Of a DNA stretch of 13,788 nucleotides, positions 1 through 7,410 are shown in pieces. The notes below the pieces were generated by a model. The model did no database searches. It saw nothing but the letters and a program-made list of their open reading frames with translations, and had not been told where the DNA came from. Origin of the DNA: Candidatus Aerophobota bacterium (GTDB taxonomy: Bacteria > Aerophobota > Aerophobia > Aerophobales > B3-G15); the NCBI GenBank assembly GCA_030607715.1, contig JAUWJM010000032.1, forward strand, positions 1 through 13,788, written 5' to 3'. The translations under genes and the position numbers were made by a program. Each line of letters starts with the position of its first letter. The stretch's first letter is position 1.

Positions 1-909
1 TACAAAAGCTCCTGCTCCTTGCTTTATTCTTATATTAAAGGAAAATCCTGTGCCCAGAATATTTTCACCTAAAATTCCGTAATCTTTTGCCTGGGCAAGT
101 GCTATCCTGAGATGCTCTACAGCTATAGGATACTCAGCCCTGACATAGATATAACCTTCCTCTGCACCAATACTATAACCGGCAATAAGCATTCCCTCAA
201 TAACAGAGTGAGGGTCTCCTTCTAACAGTGCTCTGTCCATAAAAGCACCAGGATCTCCCTCATCGGCATTACAAATAATATATTTGGGAAGGTTAAGACT
301 ATCTTTTGTAAATTGCCATTTAAGCCCGGTAGGAAATCCTGCACCTCCCCTTCCTCGAAGCCCAGATTCTTTAATTTCATCTATTACTTTCTGGGAAGAG
401 ATTCTGTCTTTAAAGATTCTTTCAAGACCTTTGTATCCTCCAGAAATTAAGTAATCATCAATCCTGGTGGGATCAATTTTGCCACACCTGCGCAGTACAA
501 TCTTTAACTGTTCTTTGTAAAAAGGCACATCAGTTGTGTGAACGATAAGTTTTTTGGAGATAGGGTTCTTATAGAGAAGATGTTCTACTAAATTTCCTTT
601 AATAAGAGTTTGAGAAATAATTTCTTTAACATCGGATGGGGTTATCTGTTGGTAAAAGATATCATCAGGGTCGATCACCATTACTGGTGCTCGAGCACAA
701 AAACCCTGACATCCAGTGGAAATAATTTCTACTTTTCTCTCCAATTTAGAAGCTTCAATCTCCTCTTTTAATTTATCTTTTATTACTTGAGCGCCAAATG
801 CTCGACATCCGGTCATACATATTCTAATTCTCTTTTTTCCAGTCTCTCTGTTTTTTAATAAATAATTACTGTAAGCCTCGAGTTCTTCTAATTTAGAAAA
901 TTTTGCCAT
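1..909 (-). CDS. NuoF-like NADH/FMN oxidoreductase subunit (HydB/HndC/StnB type), 3' end beyond window
   Basis: The frame is open from the ATG at 909 to the left edge (303 residues) with no stop. In this family the subunit binds FMN and NAD(H) and passes electrons through FeS clusters in the cytoplasm. An N-terminal thioredoxin-like [2Fe-2S] domain has C31, C35, C67 and C71 (ICMTGC and TGCQGFC). It is followed by a NuoF core with the GGYKGL segment near 157-162, the glycine-rich GLRGRGGAGFPTG (183-195) and NADEGDPGAF (214-223). The visible part stops at KQGAGAFV, just before the family's GEET region, so the C-terminal [4Fe-4S] part is outside the window. An AAAGGA site precedes the ATG, and the gene starts 6 bp after the nuoE-like stop, so the two are surely co-transcribed. 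The extra N-terminal [2Fe-2S] domain points to the bifurcating hydrogenase/transhydrogenase branch rather than respiratory complex I. Whether a HydA hydrogenase follows cannot be seen. Confidence 0.93.
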   Translation of the reverse strand, partial: MAKFSKLEELEAYSNYLLKNRETGKKRIRICMTGCRAFGAQVIKDKLKEEIEASKLERKVEIISTGCQGFCARAPVMVIDPDDIFYQQITPSDVKEIISQTLIKGNLVEHLLYKNPISKKLIVHTTDVPFYKEQLKIVLRRCGKIDPTRIDDYLISGGYKGLERIFKDRISSQKVIDEIKESGLRGRGGAGFPTGLKWQFTKDSLNLPKYIICNADEGDPGAFMDRALLEGDPHSVIEGMLIAGYSIGAEEGYIYVRAEYPIAVEHLRIALAQAKDYGILGENILGTGFSFNIRIKQGAGAFV

Positions 910-915
910 AATAAG

Positions 916-1386
916 CTAATCCTTTCTGTACTGATCTATTATCTGCTCTACTCTGTCCGGAATCAATCTACCAAAGTAATCTTGATTAACCATTATCACC
1001 GGCGCTAAAAAGCAGGTTCCCAGACAACGCACTGTCTCCAGACTAAAGTTTAAGTCTTCAGTAGTTTCACCTGTCTGTATCCCTAAAATTTTTTGCAATC
1101 TTCCCAGCACTTTCTTTGATCCTTTAACATGGCAGGCTGTTCCCAGGCAAACTCTTATCGTATTTTTTCCTCTTGGTTCAAGGTGAAATTGAGCATAAAA
1201 AGTAACAATTCCCCATATTTTACTCTCAGGAACTTTTAATTTTTGAGAAAGGTAGAATAAAATCTCTTCGGGAAGATAACCAATTATATCTTGAATCTCC
1301 TGAAGAATAGAGATAAGAGAGCCAGGATCTTCTTTGTATTTCTCAATAAACTTATCTATATTTTCTTTATCCTCTTTTGATATCAT
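916..1386 (-). CDS. NuoE-like thioredoxin-fold [2Fe-2S] subunit (HydC/HndA/StnA type)
   Basis: A 156-residue protein, the usual length for NuoE/HndA. The N-terminal helical part (about 5-70) includes the family-typical GYLPEEIL and GIVTFYAQF stretches. The C-terminal thioredoxin-like domain carries a [2Fe-2S] cluster on C80 and C85 (CLGTAC) and C121 and C125 (CLGTC). This subunit relays electrons to the FMN of its NuoF-like partner, encoded 6 bp downstream. The frame could begin at a GTG at 1389, but AGGA at 1394-1397 lies only 4 nt from that GTG and 7 nt from the ATG at 1386, so the ATG is preferred. It ends in TAG. It sits between a GltD/NfnB-like gene 80 bp upstream and the NuoF-like gene downstream. 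The family call is secure; the exact complex (Stn, Hyd or other) is inference. Confidence 0.93.
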   Translation of the reverse strand: MISKEDKENIDKFIEKYKEDPGSLISILQEIQDIIGYLPEEILFYLSQKLKVPESKIWGIVTFYAQFHLEPRGKNTIRVCLGTACHVKGSKKVLGRLQKILGIQTGETTEDLNFSLETVRCLGTCFLAPVIMVNQDYFGRLIPDRVEQIIDQYRKD

Positions 1387-1466
1387 CACCCCATCCTAAT
1401 TATGATATAATTAAAAAAAGCTTGGTAATTTACTGTAAAAAAAGAAGAAGATGTTGTCAAATTTCA

Positions 1467-2915
1467 CTAATTACTTAGCTCTTTCCAGATCCCTTCTTTT
1501 TCTTTATTCTGTAGATAATAATCTATATATCTGGCTGCCTTTTTGCCGGCACCTGCTGCTAAGATAACAGTAGCCGCTCCGGTAGTTACATCACCACCAG
1601 CGAAAACACCAGGTTTTGTGGTTGCCCCGGTTTCCTCGTTAACTACTAAAGTTCCCCACTTAGGATGAACCTTTAAATCTGGAGTAGTTTTTGCAATCAT
1701 GGGAGAAGGGATTTGTCCAATAGCCACTACCACTATATCTAAAGACATCTTAAATTCAGAGTTCTTTATAGGAATAGGTCTTCTCCTGCCTGAGGAATCA
1801 GGCTCACCCAGGCGCATCCTTATAAGTTTTGCTTGTTTTACCCAGCCGTTTTCATCACCGAGGTACTCTACAGGAGCAACCAAAAATACAAATTCAATTC
1901 CCTCTTCCTCGGCATTTTCTATTTCTTCAATTCTTGCGGGCATCTCTTTTTCTGTCCTTCTATATAGAATGGCTACCTTCTTTGCCCCTGCTCTTAAGGC
2001 TACCCTTGCCGAATCCATAGCTACATTTCCCCCACCAATCACTCCCACTCTTTTGCCAACCTTAACAGGAGTATCGTATTCCGGGAATTTAAAAGCTTTC
2101 ATCAAGTTCATCCTGGTTAAAAACTCATTGGCAGAATAAACACCCAGTAGATTTTCCCCTGGTATATGCATAAACCTGGGAAGTCCTGCGCCTGTCCCTA
2201 TAAATACAGCTTTGTAGCCATCCTCATTCATTAGCTCATCAACTGTTTGAGTTCTGCCCACAAAAAAATTGGTAATTAGCCTTACTCCTAAGGATCTGAT
2301 GTAATCTATTTCTCTTTTCACAATATCCTTGGGCAACCTGAACTCAGGAATTCCATAAACCAGGACTCCCCCTGGCTTGTGAAGAGATTCAAAAATGGTA
2401 ACTGAATAGCCTTTTTTAGCCAGCTCACTTGCACATACTAAAGAAGCTGGCCCTGAACCAACTACTGCTACCTTTCTTTTAGAGGAAAGTGATTTTGCTG
2501 AAGGAGAAATCAAACTACCCTTCTTTGCCTCATAATCAGCGATAAATCTCTCCAACCTTCCAATGGCTACAGATTCGCCTTTACGCGCTAAAATACATGT
2601 TTTCTCACATTGATCCTCCTGAGGACAAACTCTTCCACAAACTGCCGGAAGGGGATTATTCTCTTTTAATATCTTAGCCGACTCTAAAAATTCTTTTTTC
2701 TTTATCTTTTTAATAAACTCAGGTATATCAATTTCTACCGGACATTCCTGAACACAGGAAGGTTTTTTACATTCAAGACATCTATTTGCCTCCTTCACTG
2801 CCTCTTCCTCTGTATATCCTAAGGCAACCTCATGAAAGTCTTTTGCTCTTTCCTGAGGTTGCCTTTTTTTCATAGGAGTTTTTTTTAAAATAACTCTTTT
2901 TCTTTTTTTATCCAT
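1467..2915 (-). CDS. GltD/NfnB-like NADPH-dependent FeS flavoprotein (glutamate synthase small-subunit family)
   Basis: A 482-residue protein. The N-terminal domain holds two [4Fe-4S] motifs: C46, C49, C54, C58 and C93, C97, C103, C107. Next come an FAD dinucleotide fold (VVGSGPAS, 151-158), an NADPH fold (GVIGGGNVAM, 291-300) and the closing FAD motif GVFAGGD (436-442). This is the architecture of glutamate synthase beta subunits and of NfnB in NADH-dependent ferredoxin:NADP oxidoreductase. No GltB large subunit is present; NuoE- and NuoF-like genes follow instead, which favours an NADP(H) module of an electron-bifurcating complex (Stn/Bfu type). The frame extends upstream to a TTG at 2966, but the ATG at 2915 has AGG 5 nt upstream and MDKKRKR is a typical family start, so 2915 is chosen. 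It is the first gene of the operon and has a strong promoter near 3050-3077. Confidence 0.92.
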   Translation of the reverse strand: MDKKRKRVILKKTPMKKRQPQERAKDFHEVALGYTEEEAVKEANRCLECKKPSCVQECPVEIDIPEFIKKIKKKEFLESAKILKENNPLPAVCGRVCPQEDQCEKTCILARKGESVAIGRLERFIADYEAKKGSLISPSAKSLSSKRKVAVVGSGPASLVCASELAKKGYSVTIFESLHKPGGVLVYGIPEFRLPKDIVKREIDYIRSLGVRLITNFFVGRTQTVDELMNEDGYKAVFIGTGAGLPRFMHIPGENLLGVYSANEFLTRMNLMKAFKFPEYDTPVKVGKRVGVIGGGNVAMDSARVALRAGAKKVAILYRRTEKEMPARIEEIENAEEEGIEFVFLVAPVEYLGDENGWVKQAKLIRMRLGEPDSSGRRRPIPIKNSEFKMSLDIVVVAIGQIPSPMIAKTTPDLKVHPKWGTLVVNEETGATTKPGVFAGGDVTTGAATVILAAGAGKKAARYIDYYLQNKEKEGIWKELSN

Positions 2916-3024
2916 ATTACCTGCCTTTAAGCTTATTAAGCGAAGTCCTCTCCCCCTTATTTTCAATTTCTGAAATAGCTCTTTCCTGTAGCTACTGTCT
3001 GTGCCTTTACTAACCTAATTTTTA

Positions 3025-3040
3025 GATTGCAATTGTAATC
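3025..3040. promoter_or_regulatory. Near-perfect 16-bp palindrome in the gltD-like leader
   Basis: GATTGCAATTGTAATC matches its own reverse complement at 14 of 16 positions. It lies just past the expected transcription start of the minus-strand operon, a position where operators often sit. It overlaps the Rex-like site by 8 bp. Function is inferred from position only. Confidence 0.3.
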
Positions 3041-3050
3041 ACTTTCACAA
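3033..3050 (-). promoter_or_regulatory. Rex-like operator overlapping the promoter of the NADPH/NADH flavoenzyme operon
   Basis: The minus strand reads TTGTGAAAGTGATTACAA. The known Rex consensus is TTGTGAAnnnnTTCACAA; the first half-site matches fully and the second (ATTACAA) differs at two positions. The site abuts the -10 box, where a repressor would block transcription. Rex senses the NADH/NAD+ ratio and commonly controls NADH-linked ferredoxin and hydrogenase genes, which fits the operon. No rex gene is in the window. Confidence 0.45.
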
Positions 3051-3077
3051 TTATAAAAAAATAAAAATTTTAATCAA
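3050..3077 (-). promoter_or_regulatory. Sigma-70-type promoter of the GltD/NuoE/NuoF-like operon
   Basis: On the minus strand the -35 is TTGATT (3072-3077), the spacer is 16 bp of A/T, and the -10 is a perfect TATAAT (3050-3055). Start of transcription would fall near 3043, giving a leader of about 128 nt before the ATG at 2915. Confidence 0.6.
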
Positions 3078-3266
3078 CCCTTACCTTTCCAGTTTCAGGG
3101 AAAAATCCTATTGTTTTCCAATAATATAGGAAGTTTTAAAAAAAGGCAAATTGAACGAATTTTGCACTGCACTCTGTAATTGCGGAAATTAGAGTGGATA
3201 GTTCACTTTTAAAATTTAATTGGTTTAATGTGTGCAGTATCATTATAGCCAATTTTTAACATTCAT

Positions 3267-3295
3267 TTGCCTTGAGAGGGAAAATATGGTAAAAT
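3267..3295 (+). promoter_or_regulatory. Candidate promoter of the rhodanese/bacillithiol operon
   Basis: TTGCCT (3267-3272), a 17-bp spacer and TAAAAT (3290-3295) on the plus strand. It diverges from the promoter at 3050-3077. The 2916-3421 stretch holds only these regulatory elements; I see no gene in it. Confidence 0.35.
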
Positions 3296-3421
3296 TAGAA
3301 TGGTAGGATTCAGGTTGAATGGCTAAAAATTAAAAAAATGTTAGACGCGGTTTACTGAATATTTACGAAGAAACTATTCAGATTTCGACAAAGAAGAGAC
3401 CTAAATTTAAAGCAGAAAAAA

Positions 3422-3667
3422 GACGTTCGAACTCCAGAGGAATACGTGAATGGACATATAGAGAATGCAATCAATTTAAACTACTATTCTAAAACTTTTA
3501 AAGATGAGCTCAGTGAACTTGATAAAAGTAAAACATATCTTATTTATTGCCGAAGCGGACGTCGTAGCGGAATAGCTCTAGATATAATGAAAGAACTTGG
3601 TTTTACAGAAGTTTACAACATATTGGGAGGAATTACTCAATGGGAAGCCGAAGGATTGCCGACTTGA
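3422..3667 (+). pseudogene. Rhodanese-like sulfurtransferase domain lacking its 5' end
   Basis: The translated frame gives DVRTPEEYVNGHIENAIN, then YCRSGRRS with the active-site cysteine, then LGGITQWEAEGLPT, the classic second half of a single-domain rhodanese. These enzymes move sulfane sulfur through a cysteine persulfide. The conserved DVRTPEEY part (3422-3445) lies upstream of the first usable start codon in frame (GTG at 3446), and an in-frame TGA sits at 3356. The usual roughly 25-30 residues before DVR are not recognisable in any frame. The gene is therefore probably a 5'-degenerate remnant; translation from the GTG would give 73 residues without the N-terminal strand. Its 3' end overlaps bshC by 28 bp, and the bshC ribosome site (GGGAGG) lies inside it. 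Confidence 0.7.
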
Positions 3668-5223
3668 TTACTGAAAGCTTACCCGCGAGCGAGATTATTC
3701 CTAACCGCATAACCTTAGATTATCTTTCCCGGTATGAAAGAGTTTCCCATTTCTATCCCTGTCACTTCAGGGAAAGAAAATTCAGGAAGGTTGAAGTAGA
3801 TAGAGAGCAAGTTGTGGAAATCCTGAGAGAATACAACCGTAGAATCGATGCTCCTCAGAAGGTTATGGAAAATATTGAGATGCTGCTTGATGAGAATACT
3901 TATGCTGTAATTACCGGACAACAGCCAGGAATCTTTACCGGTCCTCTTTACACCATTTACAAGGCTCTTTCCGCTATTATAGTGGCTAGCAATCTCTCGG
4001 ACAAGAAACATCCATTGGTACCTATTTTCTGGAATGCTTCCGAGGACCATGATCTTTCAGAAATTGACCATGTTTACCTGATGAAAGAGAACAAGCCTTT
4101 GAGGATTAACTATCCCGTATCTACCGGCAGAAGTGCCTCTGAAGTCAGATTAGATACTCAAAAAATGCAGGGGATGATATCCAGGATAGACGAGGTTACG
4201 CCAGATACTGAATTTAAAAATCCCCTTTTAAAAAACCTGCAAAACCTTGCTGAAAGATCGGGAAGTCTGGGAGAAATCTTTTCCCGGATAATGATATTTT
4301 TGCTGGGGGAATATGGCTTAATTCTCATAGAACCTAAATATTTGAGAAAGATTATGGTTCCCTTGTTTTAGAAAATGATAGAGAACCCAACCAGGTGCAG
4401 CAAAATTCTTAATAAGGTAGGAGATAGACTCAAAAAGTCAGGATATCATCCTCCTATCCACAAGAACTTAAACTTGTGTAATTTCTTTTTAGAGAGAAAA
4501 AATGTAACTTACGATAAAGATTTCCATGTCGCCAATAACCCCTATTCTTCCAATGAGCTACTCGACCTCTTAGAGAAAAATCCCCTTAGTTTTAGTGCTA
4601 ATGTTGTAACAAGACCTATCACCCAGGATTACCTCTTTCCAACCTATGCTTATGTTGCCGGATCTTCTGAAATAGCTTATTTTTCCCAATTAAAGGAGAT
4701 ATATGAGGAATTCATGGTAGAAATGCCACTCATTTATCCCCGATTTGGAGCCACTATTGTTGAAAATAAGATTTGGAGTATTCTGAAGAAGTATAATTTA
4801 GGAATTCTGGATCTAAGGTTCCCTCAGTCTTTAACTAAAAAACTGGCAAAAATAGAGACAACCTCTCTGTTCAACTCTGGAAGAAACGGGATCTCAAAAA
4901 TTTTTTCTGAAATTGAAAAAGTTATTACTGAAATCGATGCCACTCTAAAGGATGCCTCTCAGGCATCACTGAGGAGGATGTTAAGAGAAATAACTCTTCT
5001 GGAGGATAAAGTTGTTAGGAATCGGAAAAGGCAAAACATTATTGTGGAAAATCAAATAAAAAAAGCCGCTCACAATATCTTTCCCCGGGGAGAATTGCAG
5101 GAGAGAAAACTCAACGTGTTAGAATACCTCATGAAGTTCGGCCAAGATTTCTTAAAAATTGTGTATGATGAATTTTTAAAGGCAGATTATGGGGAACACA
5201 GAGTAATAACTTTTCGATTTTAA
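3640..5223 (+). pseudogene. bshC: BshC, bacillithiol synthase (cysteine-adding), interrupted by an in-frame TAG
   Basis: BshC adds cysteine to glucosaminyl-malate in the last step of bacillithiol synthesis. Family signatures are ITGQQPGIFTGPLYTIYK (residues 91-108) and PIFWNASEDHDLSEIDH (128-144) in the nucleotide-binding-like core. The second half has a coiled-coil stretch and the closing NIFPRGELQER segment. The reading frame is one continuous frame of 528 codons, the normal family length, but codon 244 is TAG (4369-4371), between VPLF and KMIEN. The downstream part from the ATG at 4375 has no Shine-Dalgarno site, so re-initiation is unlikely. A single base change from GAG, AAG or CAG would explain it. 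The start ATG at 3640 has GGGAGG 9 nt upstream; a TTG at 3664 overlapping the rhodanese stop is an alternative. bshA follows 40 bp later. It could also be a sequencing error or suppressed amber. Confidence 0.88.
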
Positions 5224-5263
5224 AAGAAAACTAACCTCTACACTTCGAAAAGTAGAAGAAAAG

Positions 5264-6352
5264 ATGAAGATCGGAATAGTTTGCTACCCAACTTTTGGTG
5301 GAAGTGGAATTCTTGCTTCTGAGCTTGGAATTTACCTGGCCAAGGAGCATGAAGTTCATCTTATCTCTTATGCCTGCCCGGTTCGATTACAAGCACATAA
5401 TCACAGAGTGCTCTGTCATAAAGTCGAGGTCCCTCCCTATCCCTTATTTGAGTATAATCCTTATACTCTGGCCCTGACTTCAAAAATAATCGATGTTATG
5501 GAGCATCATCATCTGGACATAATCCATGTTCACTACGCAATTCCCCACGCAACTTCTGCCTATCTTGCCAAGAGAGCTCTTCATGGTAAAGTAAAGATTG
5601 TCACTACTTTACACGGAACAGATGTATATTTGCTCGGACTAAACCCGTCGTATAAACCCATTGTTGAGTTTAGCATGGCAAACTCTGACGGATTAACTGC
5701 CGTTTCTAACTTTTTAAAAAGAGAGACAGAGGAGAAATTTAACCTTACCAAGCCTATAGAGGTCATCCCTAACTTCGTAGATTCAGAGAAATATAAAAGA
5801 GGGAATAGAGATAAAAAAAAGAAAATCTGCCACGTCTCTAACTTCAGACCTCTCAAAAGGGTAGCGGATGTTGTTCAGATCTTTGATATGATAGCCAAAG
5901 AAATAGATTGTCAACTTTATTTAGTTGGGGAAGGACCGATGAAATATTCTGTTCAAAAACTGGTGGAAAAATTAGGGCTGGAAGAGAAAGTCTGTTTTTG
6001 GGGTAACGTAGAGAATGTCTTCGAAATTCTAGGGAAATCTGACCTCTTCTTGCTGCCTTCAGAACAGGAGAGCTTTGGTCTTGCTGCTTTAGAGGCTATG
6101 AGCTCAGAGGTTCCTGTTGTTGCCAGCAGAGTAGGAGGATTGCCAGAGGTAATTAGACATGGAAAGGATGGCTATTTAGCTAAGGTGGGAGATTTAGACA
6201 CCATGGCAGAATACTCCTTGAAAATTCTAACTAATGGTGATCTAGCAGAAAAAATGGGAAGACAGGCAAGAATGAGAGTTCTGGATAAATTTACAGCAGA
6301 GAAGATCGTTCCCCGATACCTGTCATTATATCGAAGAATCTTGATTTCTTAG
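5264..6352 (+). CDS. bshA: BshA, bacillithiol N-acetylglucosaminyl-malate glycosyltransferase
   Basis: A 362-residue GT4-type retaining glycosyltransferase. BshA transfers GlcNAc from UDP-GlcNAc to L-malate, the first step of bacillithiol synthesis. The N-terminal CYPTFGGSGILASELG (7-22) is the BshA version of the glycine-rich loop. HGTD (117-120), VIPNFVD and VSNFRPLKR (191-199) follow, and the E-x7-E donor-binding motif is E269 to E277 (ESFGLAALE). Length and motifs are complete, so this gene looks intact, unlike its two bsh neighbours. Only a weak GAAGAAAAG precedes the ATG, 40 bp after bshC. It ends in TAG. The bshC-bshA-bshB1 clustering makes the pathway assignment firm. Confidence 0.93.
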   Translation: MKIGIVCYPTFGGSGILASELGIYLAKEHEVHLISYACPVRLQAHNHRVLCHKVEVPPYPLFEYNPYTLALTSKIIDVMEHHHLDIIHVHYAIPHATSAYLAKRALHGKVKIVTTLHGTDVYLLGLNPSYKPIVEFSMANSDGLTAVSNFLKRETEEKFNLTKPIEVIPNFVDSEKYKRGNRDKKKKICHVSNFRPLKRVADVVQIFDMIAKEIDCQLYLVGEGPMKYSVQKLVEKLGLEEKVCFWGNVENVFEILGKSDLFLLPSEQESFGLAALEAMSSEVPVVASRVGGLPEVIRHGKDGYLAKVGDLDTMAEYSLKILTNGDLAEKMGRQARMRVLDKFTAEKIVPRYLSLYRRILIS

Positions 6353-6430
6353 AGCATTAGAATGCTTCATTTCCGGTGCTTAAAAAATGAAAAGAATTTC
6401 TTATTTTAACAGGAGGTATTAAAGAAATTT

Positions 6431-7195
6431 ATGAAGAAAATAGATATCTTAGCCTTTGGGGCACACTGTGATGATGTAGAATTAGCCTGTGGTGGTTTCC
6501 TTTTAAAGATGAAGGAGTTAGGGTGGACAACAGGAATAATAGACCTTACCCGAGGAGAGATGAATTCTAAGGCAACTCCTGAAGTTATTGCCCAGGAGGC
6601 ATCGAAGGCAGCTAAGATTTTAGGAACCGCCCTGAGGAGAACTTTGGACCTGGGGGATGCTAGAATTGAGGATACTTATGAGAACAGAGTTACCATTTCC
6701 AGAATAATCCGAGAGTTTCAACCAAATCTTGTCCTTGCTCCCTATTGGAAGGATCGGCACAATGATCATTGCATGACAGGACGGTTAGTGAAAAATTCGA
6801 ATCTTTATTGTCGTCTGAAAAAACTTGGTATCCCTTTTCCTCCTTGTGCTCCTCAACTCGTTCTCTTTTACCTATTGCACGATTATTATTCTCCCACTAT
6901 AGTCATCGATATTACCCGATATTACTCTAAGAAAATGGAGGCAATTGGAGCATATCGTTCTCAGTTCGGGCAAAAAGCGGCTAAAATGGAGGTCAGACCT
7001 ATTTCTGTACCCGAAGGTAAGTTGAGTGCACGTAATCCCTCAACAGCCCGAGCTGCGACAGGATCAACTTGTTTGAGCTGTTCAAGAGTCATCTCAGCAT
7101 ATGCCACGCTTACACCACATACAAGTATCAACATCATCAAGGTAAAGAAAAGAATTTTTTTAAAACTTTTATGTCTCTCTTTCATCATTTTTTAG
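6431..7195 (+). CDS. bshB1: BshB1-type GlcNAc-malate deacetylase, C-terminus replaced at a junction
   Basis: A LmbE/PIG-L family zinc deacetylase, which removes acetyl from GlcNAc-malate, the second step of bacillithiol synthesis. The zinc motif AHCDD (H12, D14, D15) and a second ligand region DRHNDH (H110, H113) are present, and the match to BshB1 runs to AYRSQFG (about residue 180, base 6970). Family members then continue about 45 residues with a conserved YAEGF-type ending, which is absent. The remaining 73 residues are the antisense of a minus-strand gene (6961-7188) and have no deacetylase character. The gene is therefore 3'-truncated and chimeric; activity is doubtful. An AGGAGG lies 14 nt before the ATG, longer than ideal, with AAAGAA nearer. 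The gap from bshA is 78 bp. Confidence 0.85.
   Translation: MKKIDILAFGAHCDDVELACGGFLLKMKELGWTTGIIDLTRGEMNSKATPEVIAQEASKAAKILGTALRRTLDLGDARIEDTYENRVTISRIIREFQPNLVLAPYWKDRHNDHCMTGRLVKNSNLYCRLKKLGIPFPPCAPQLVLFYLLHDYYSPTIVIDITRYYSKKMEAIGAYRSQFGQKAAKMEVRPISVPEGKLSARNPSTARAATGSTCLSCSRVISAYATLTPHTSINIIKVKKRIFLKLLCLSFIIF
6961..7188 (-). pseudogene. 5' fragment of a gene for a secreted protein of unknown family
   Basis: A strong AAAGGAGA site lies 7-8 nt before the ATG at 7188. The 75-residue frame opens with a clear signal peptide: positive residues (KERHK, KK at 10-11), a hydrophobic core around 12-28 and a cleavage site AYA|E at 31/32. C24 is not in a lipobox. The mature part begins MTLEQLKQVDPVAARAV; I do not recognise it. 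The stop at 6961-6963 lies inside bshB1-derived sequence, so only about 70 residues are native and the rest of the gene was lost at the same junction that cut bshB1. Good translation signals make it more than a shadow of the bshB1 extension. Confidence 0.6.
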
Positions 7196-7208
7196 TCTCC
7201 TTTTTTGG

Positions 7209-7237
7209 ATTTTATCATATACCATCCTCAATATCTA
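7209..7237 (-). promoter_or_regulatory. Candidate extended -10 promoter for the secreted-protein fragment
   Basis: On the minus strand TAGATA (7232-7237), a 17-bp spacer and TAAAAT (7209-7214), preceded by TGA so that it reads as an extended -10 (TGnTAAAAT). The leader to the ATG at 7188 would be short, with AAAGGAGA inside it. Confidence 0.3.
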
Positions 7238-7410
7238 CATTAAATCTCCTTTTATCTCACCTCCTTTACTTAATTTAGAGTTCTCTCGGAAATTCTTTAC
7301 TCACCTCCCTCCAATATTTCGTTAATTAGGAGTGATTTTATTACCCCCCACCCGAAATCTTTATTATCTTTCCAATTTTGCTCATTTATTTTTAACTTGA
7401 ATTTAACTTG
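7238..7410. other. Non-coding stretch with several orphan Shine-Dalgarno-like sites
   Basis: No gene is supported here. Read on the minus strand it contains GGAGGGAGGTGAG, AAAGGAGGTGAG and AAAAGGAG within about 80 bases, each followed only by tiny open frames (for example ATG TAG). Confidence 0.4.

Noticed and set aside
1699..2139. Plus-strand open frame opposite the GltD-like gene
   Set aside because: Lies wholly antisense to a gene with clear FAD, NADPH and FeS motifs; Ser/Pro-rich translation and no ribosome site.
3338..3667. Selenocysteine or TGA read-through joining the ATG at 3338 to the rhodanese frame
   Set aside because: The residues between the TGA at 3356 and DVRTPEEY do not resemble a rhodanese N-terminus and I saw no SECIS-like hairpin; decay of the 5' end is simpler.
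4369..4371. Pyrrolysine as the meaning of the bshC TAG
   Set aside because: At least five real genes in the window end in TAG and no pyl gene is visible, so recoding has no positive support; kept only as a check.
5581..5856. Minus-strand open frame inside bshA
   Set aside because: Antisense shadow of a conserved glycosyltransferase; no recognisable motif.
6347..6369. AGCATT/AATGCT palindrome after bshA as a terminator
   Set aside because: Loop too small, stem short, no T-run, and bshB1 continues in the same direction.
7069..7278. Plus-strand open frame of 69 codons
   Set aside because: Antisense to the signal-peptide gene and its leader; no ribosome site, composition follows the polypyrimidine antisense strand.
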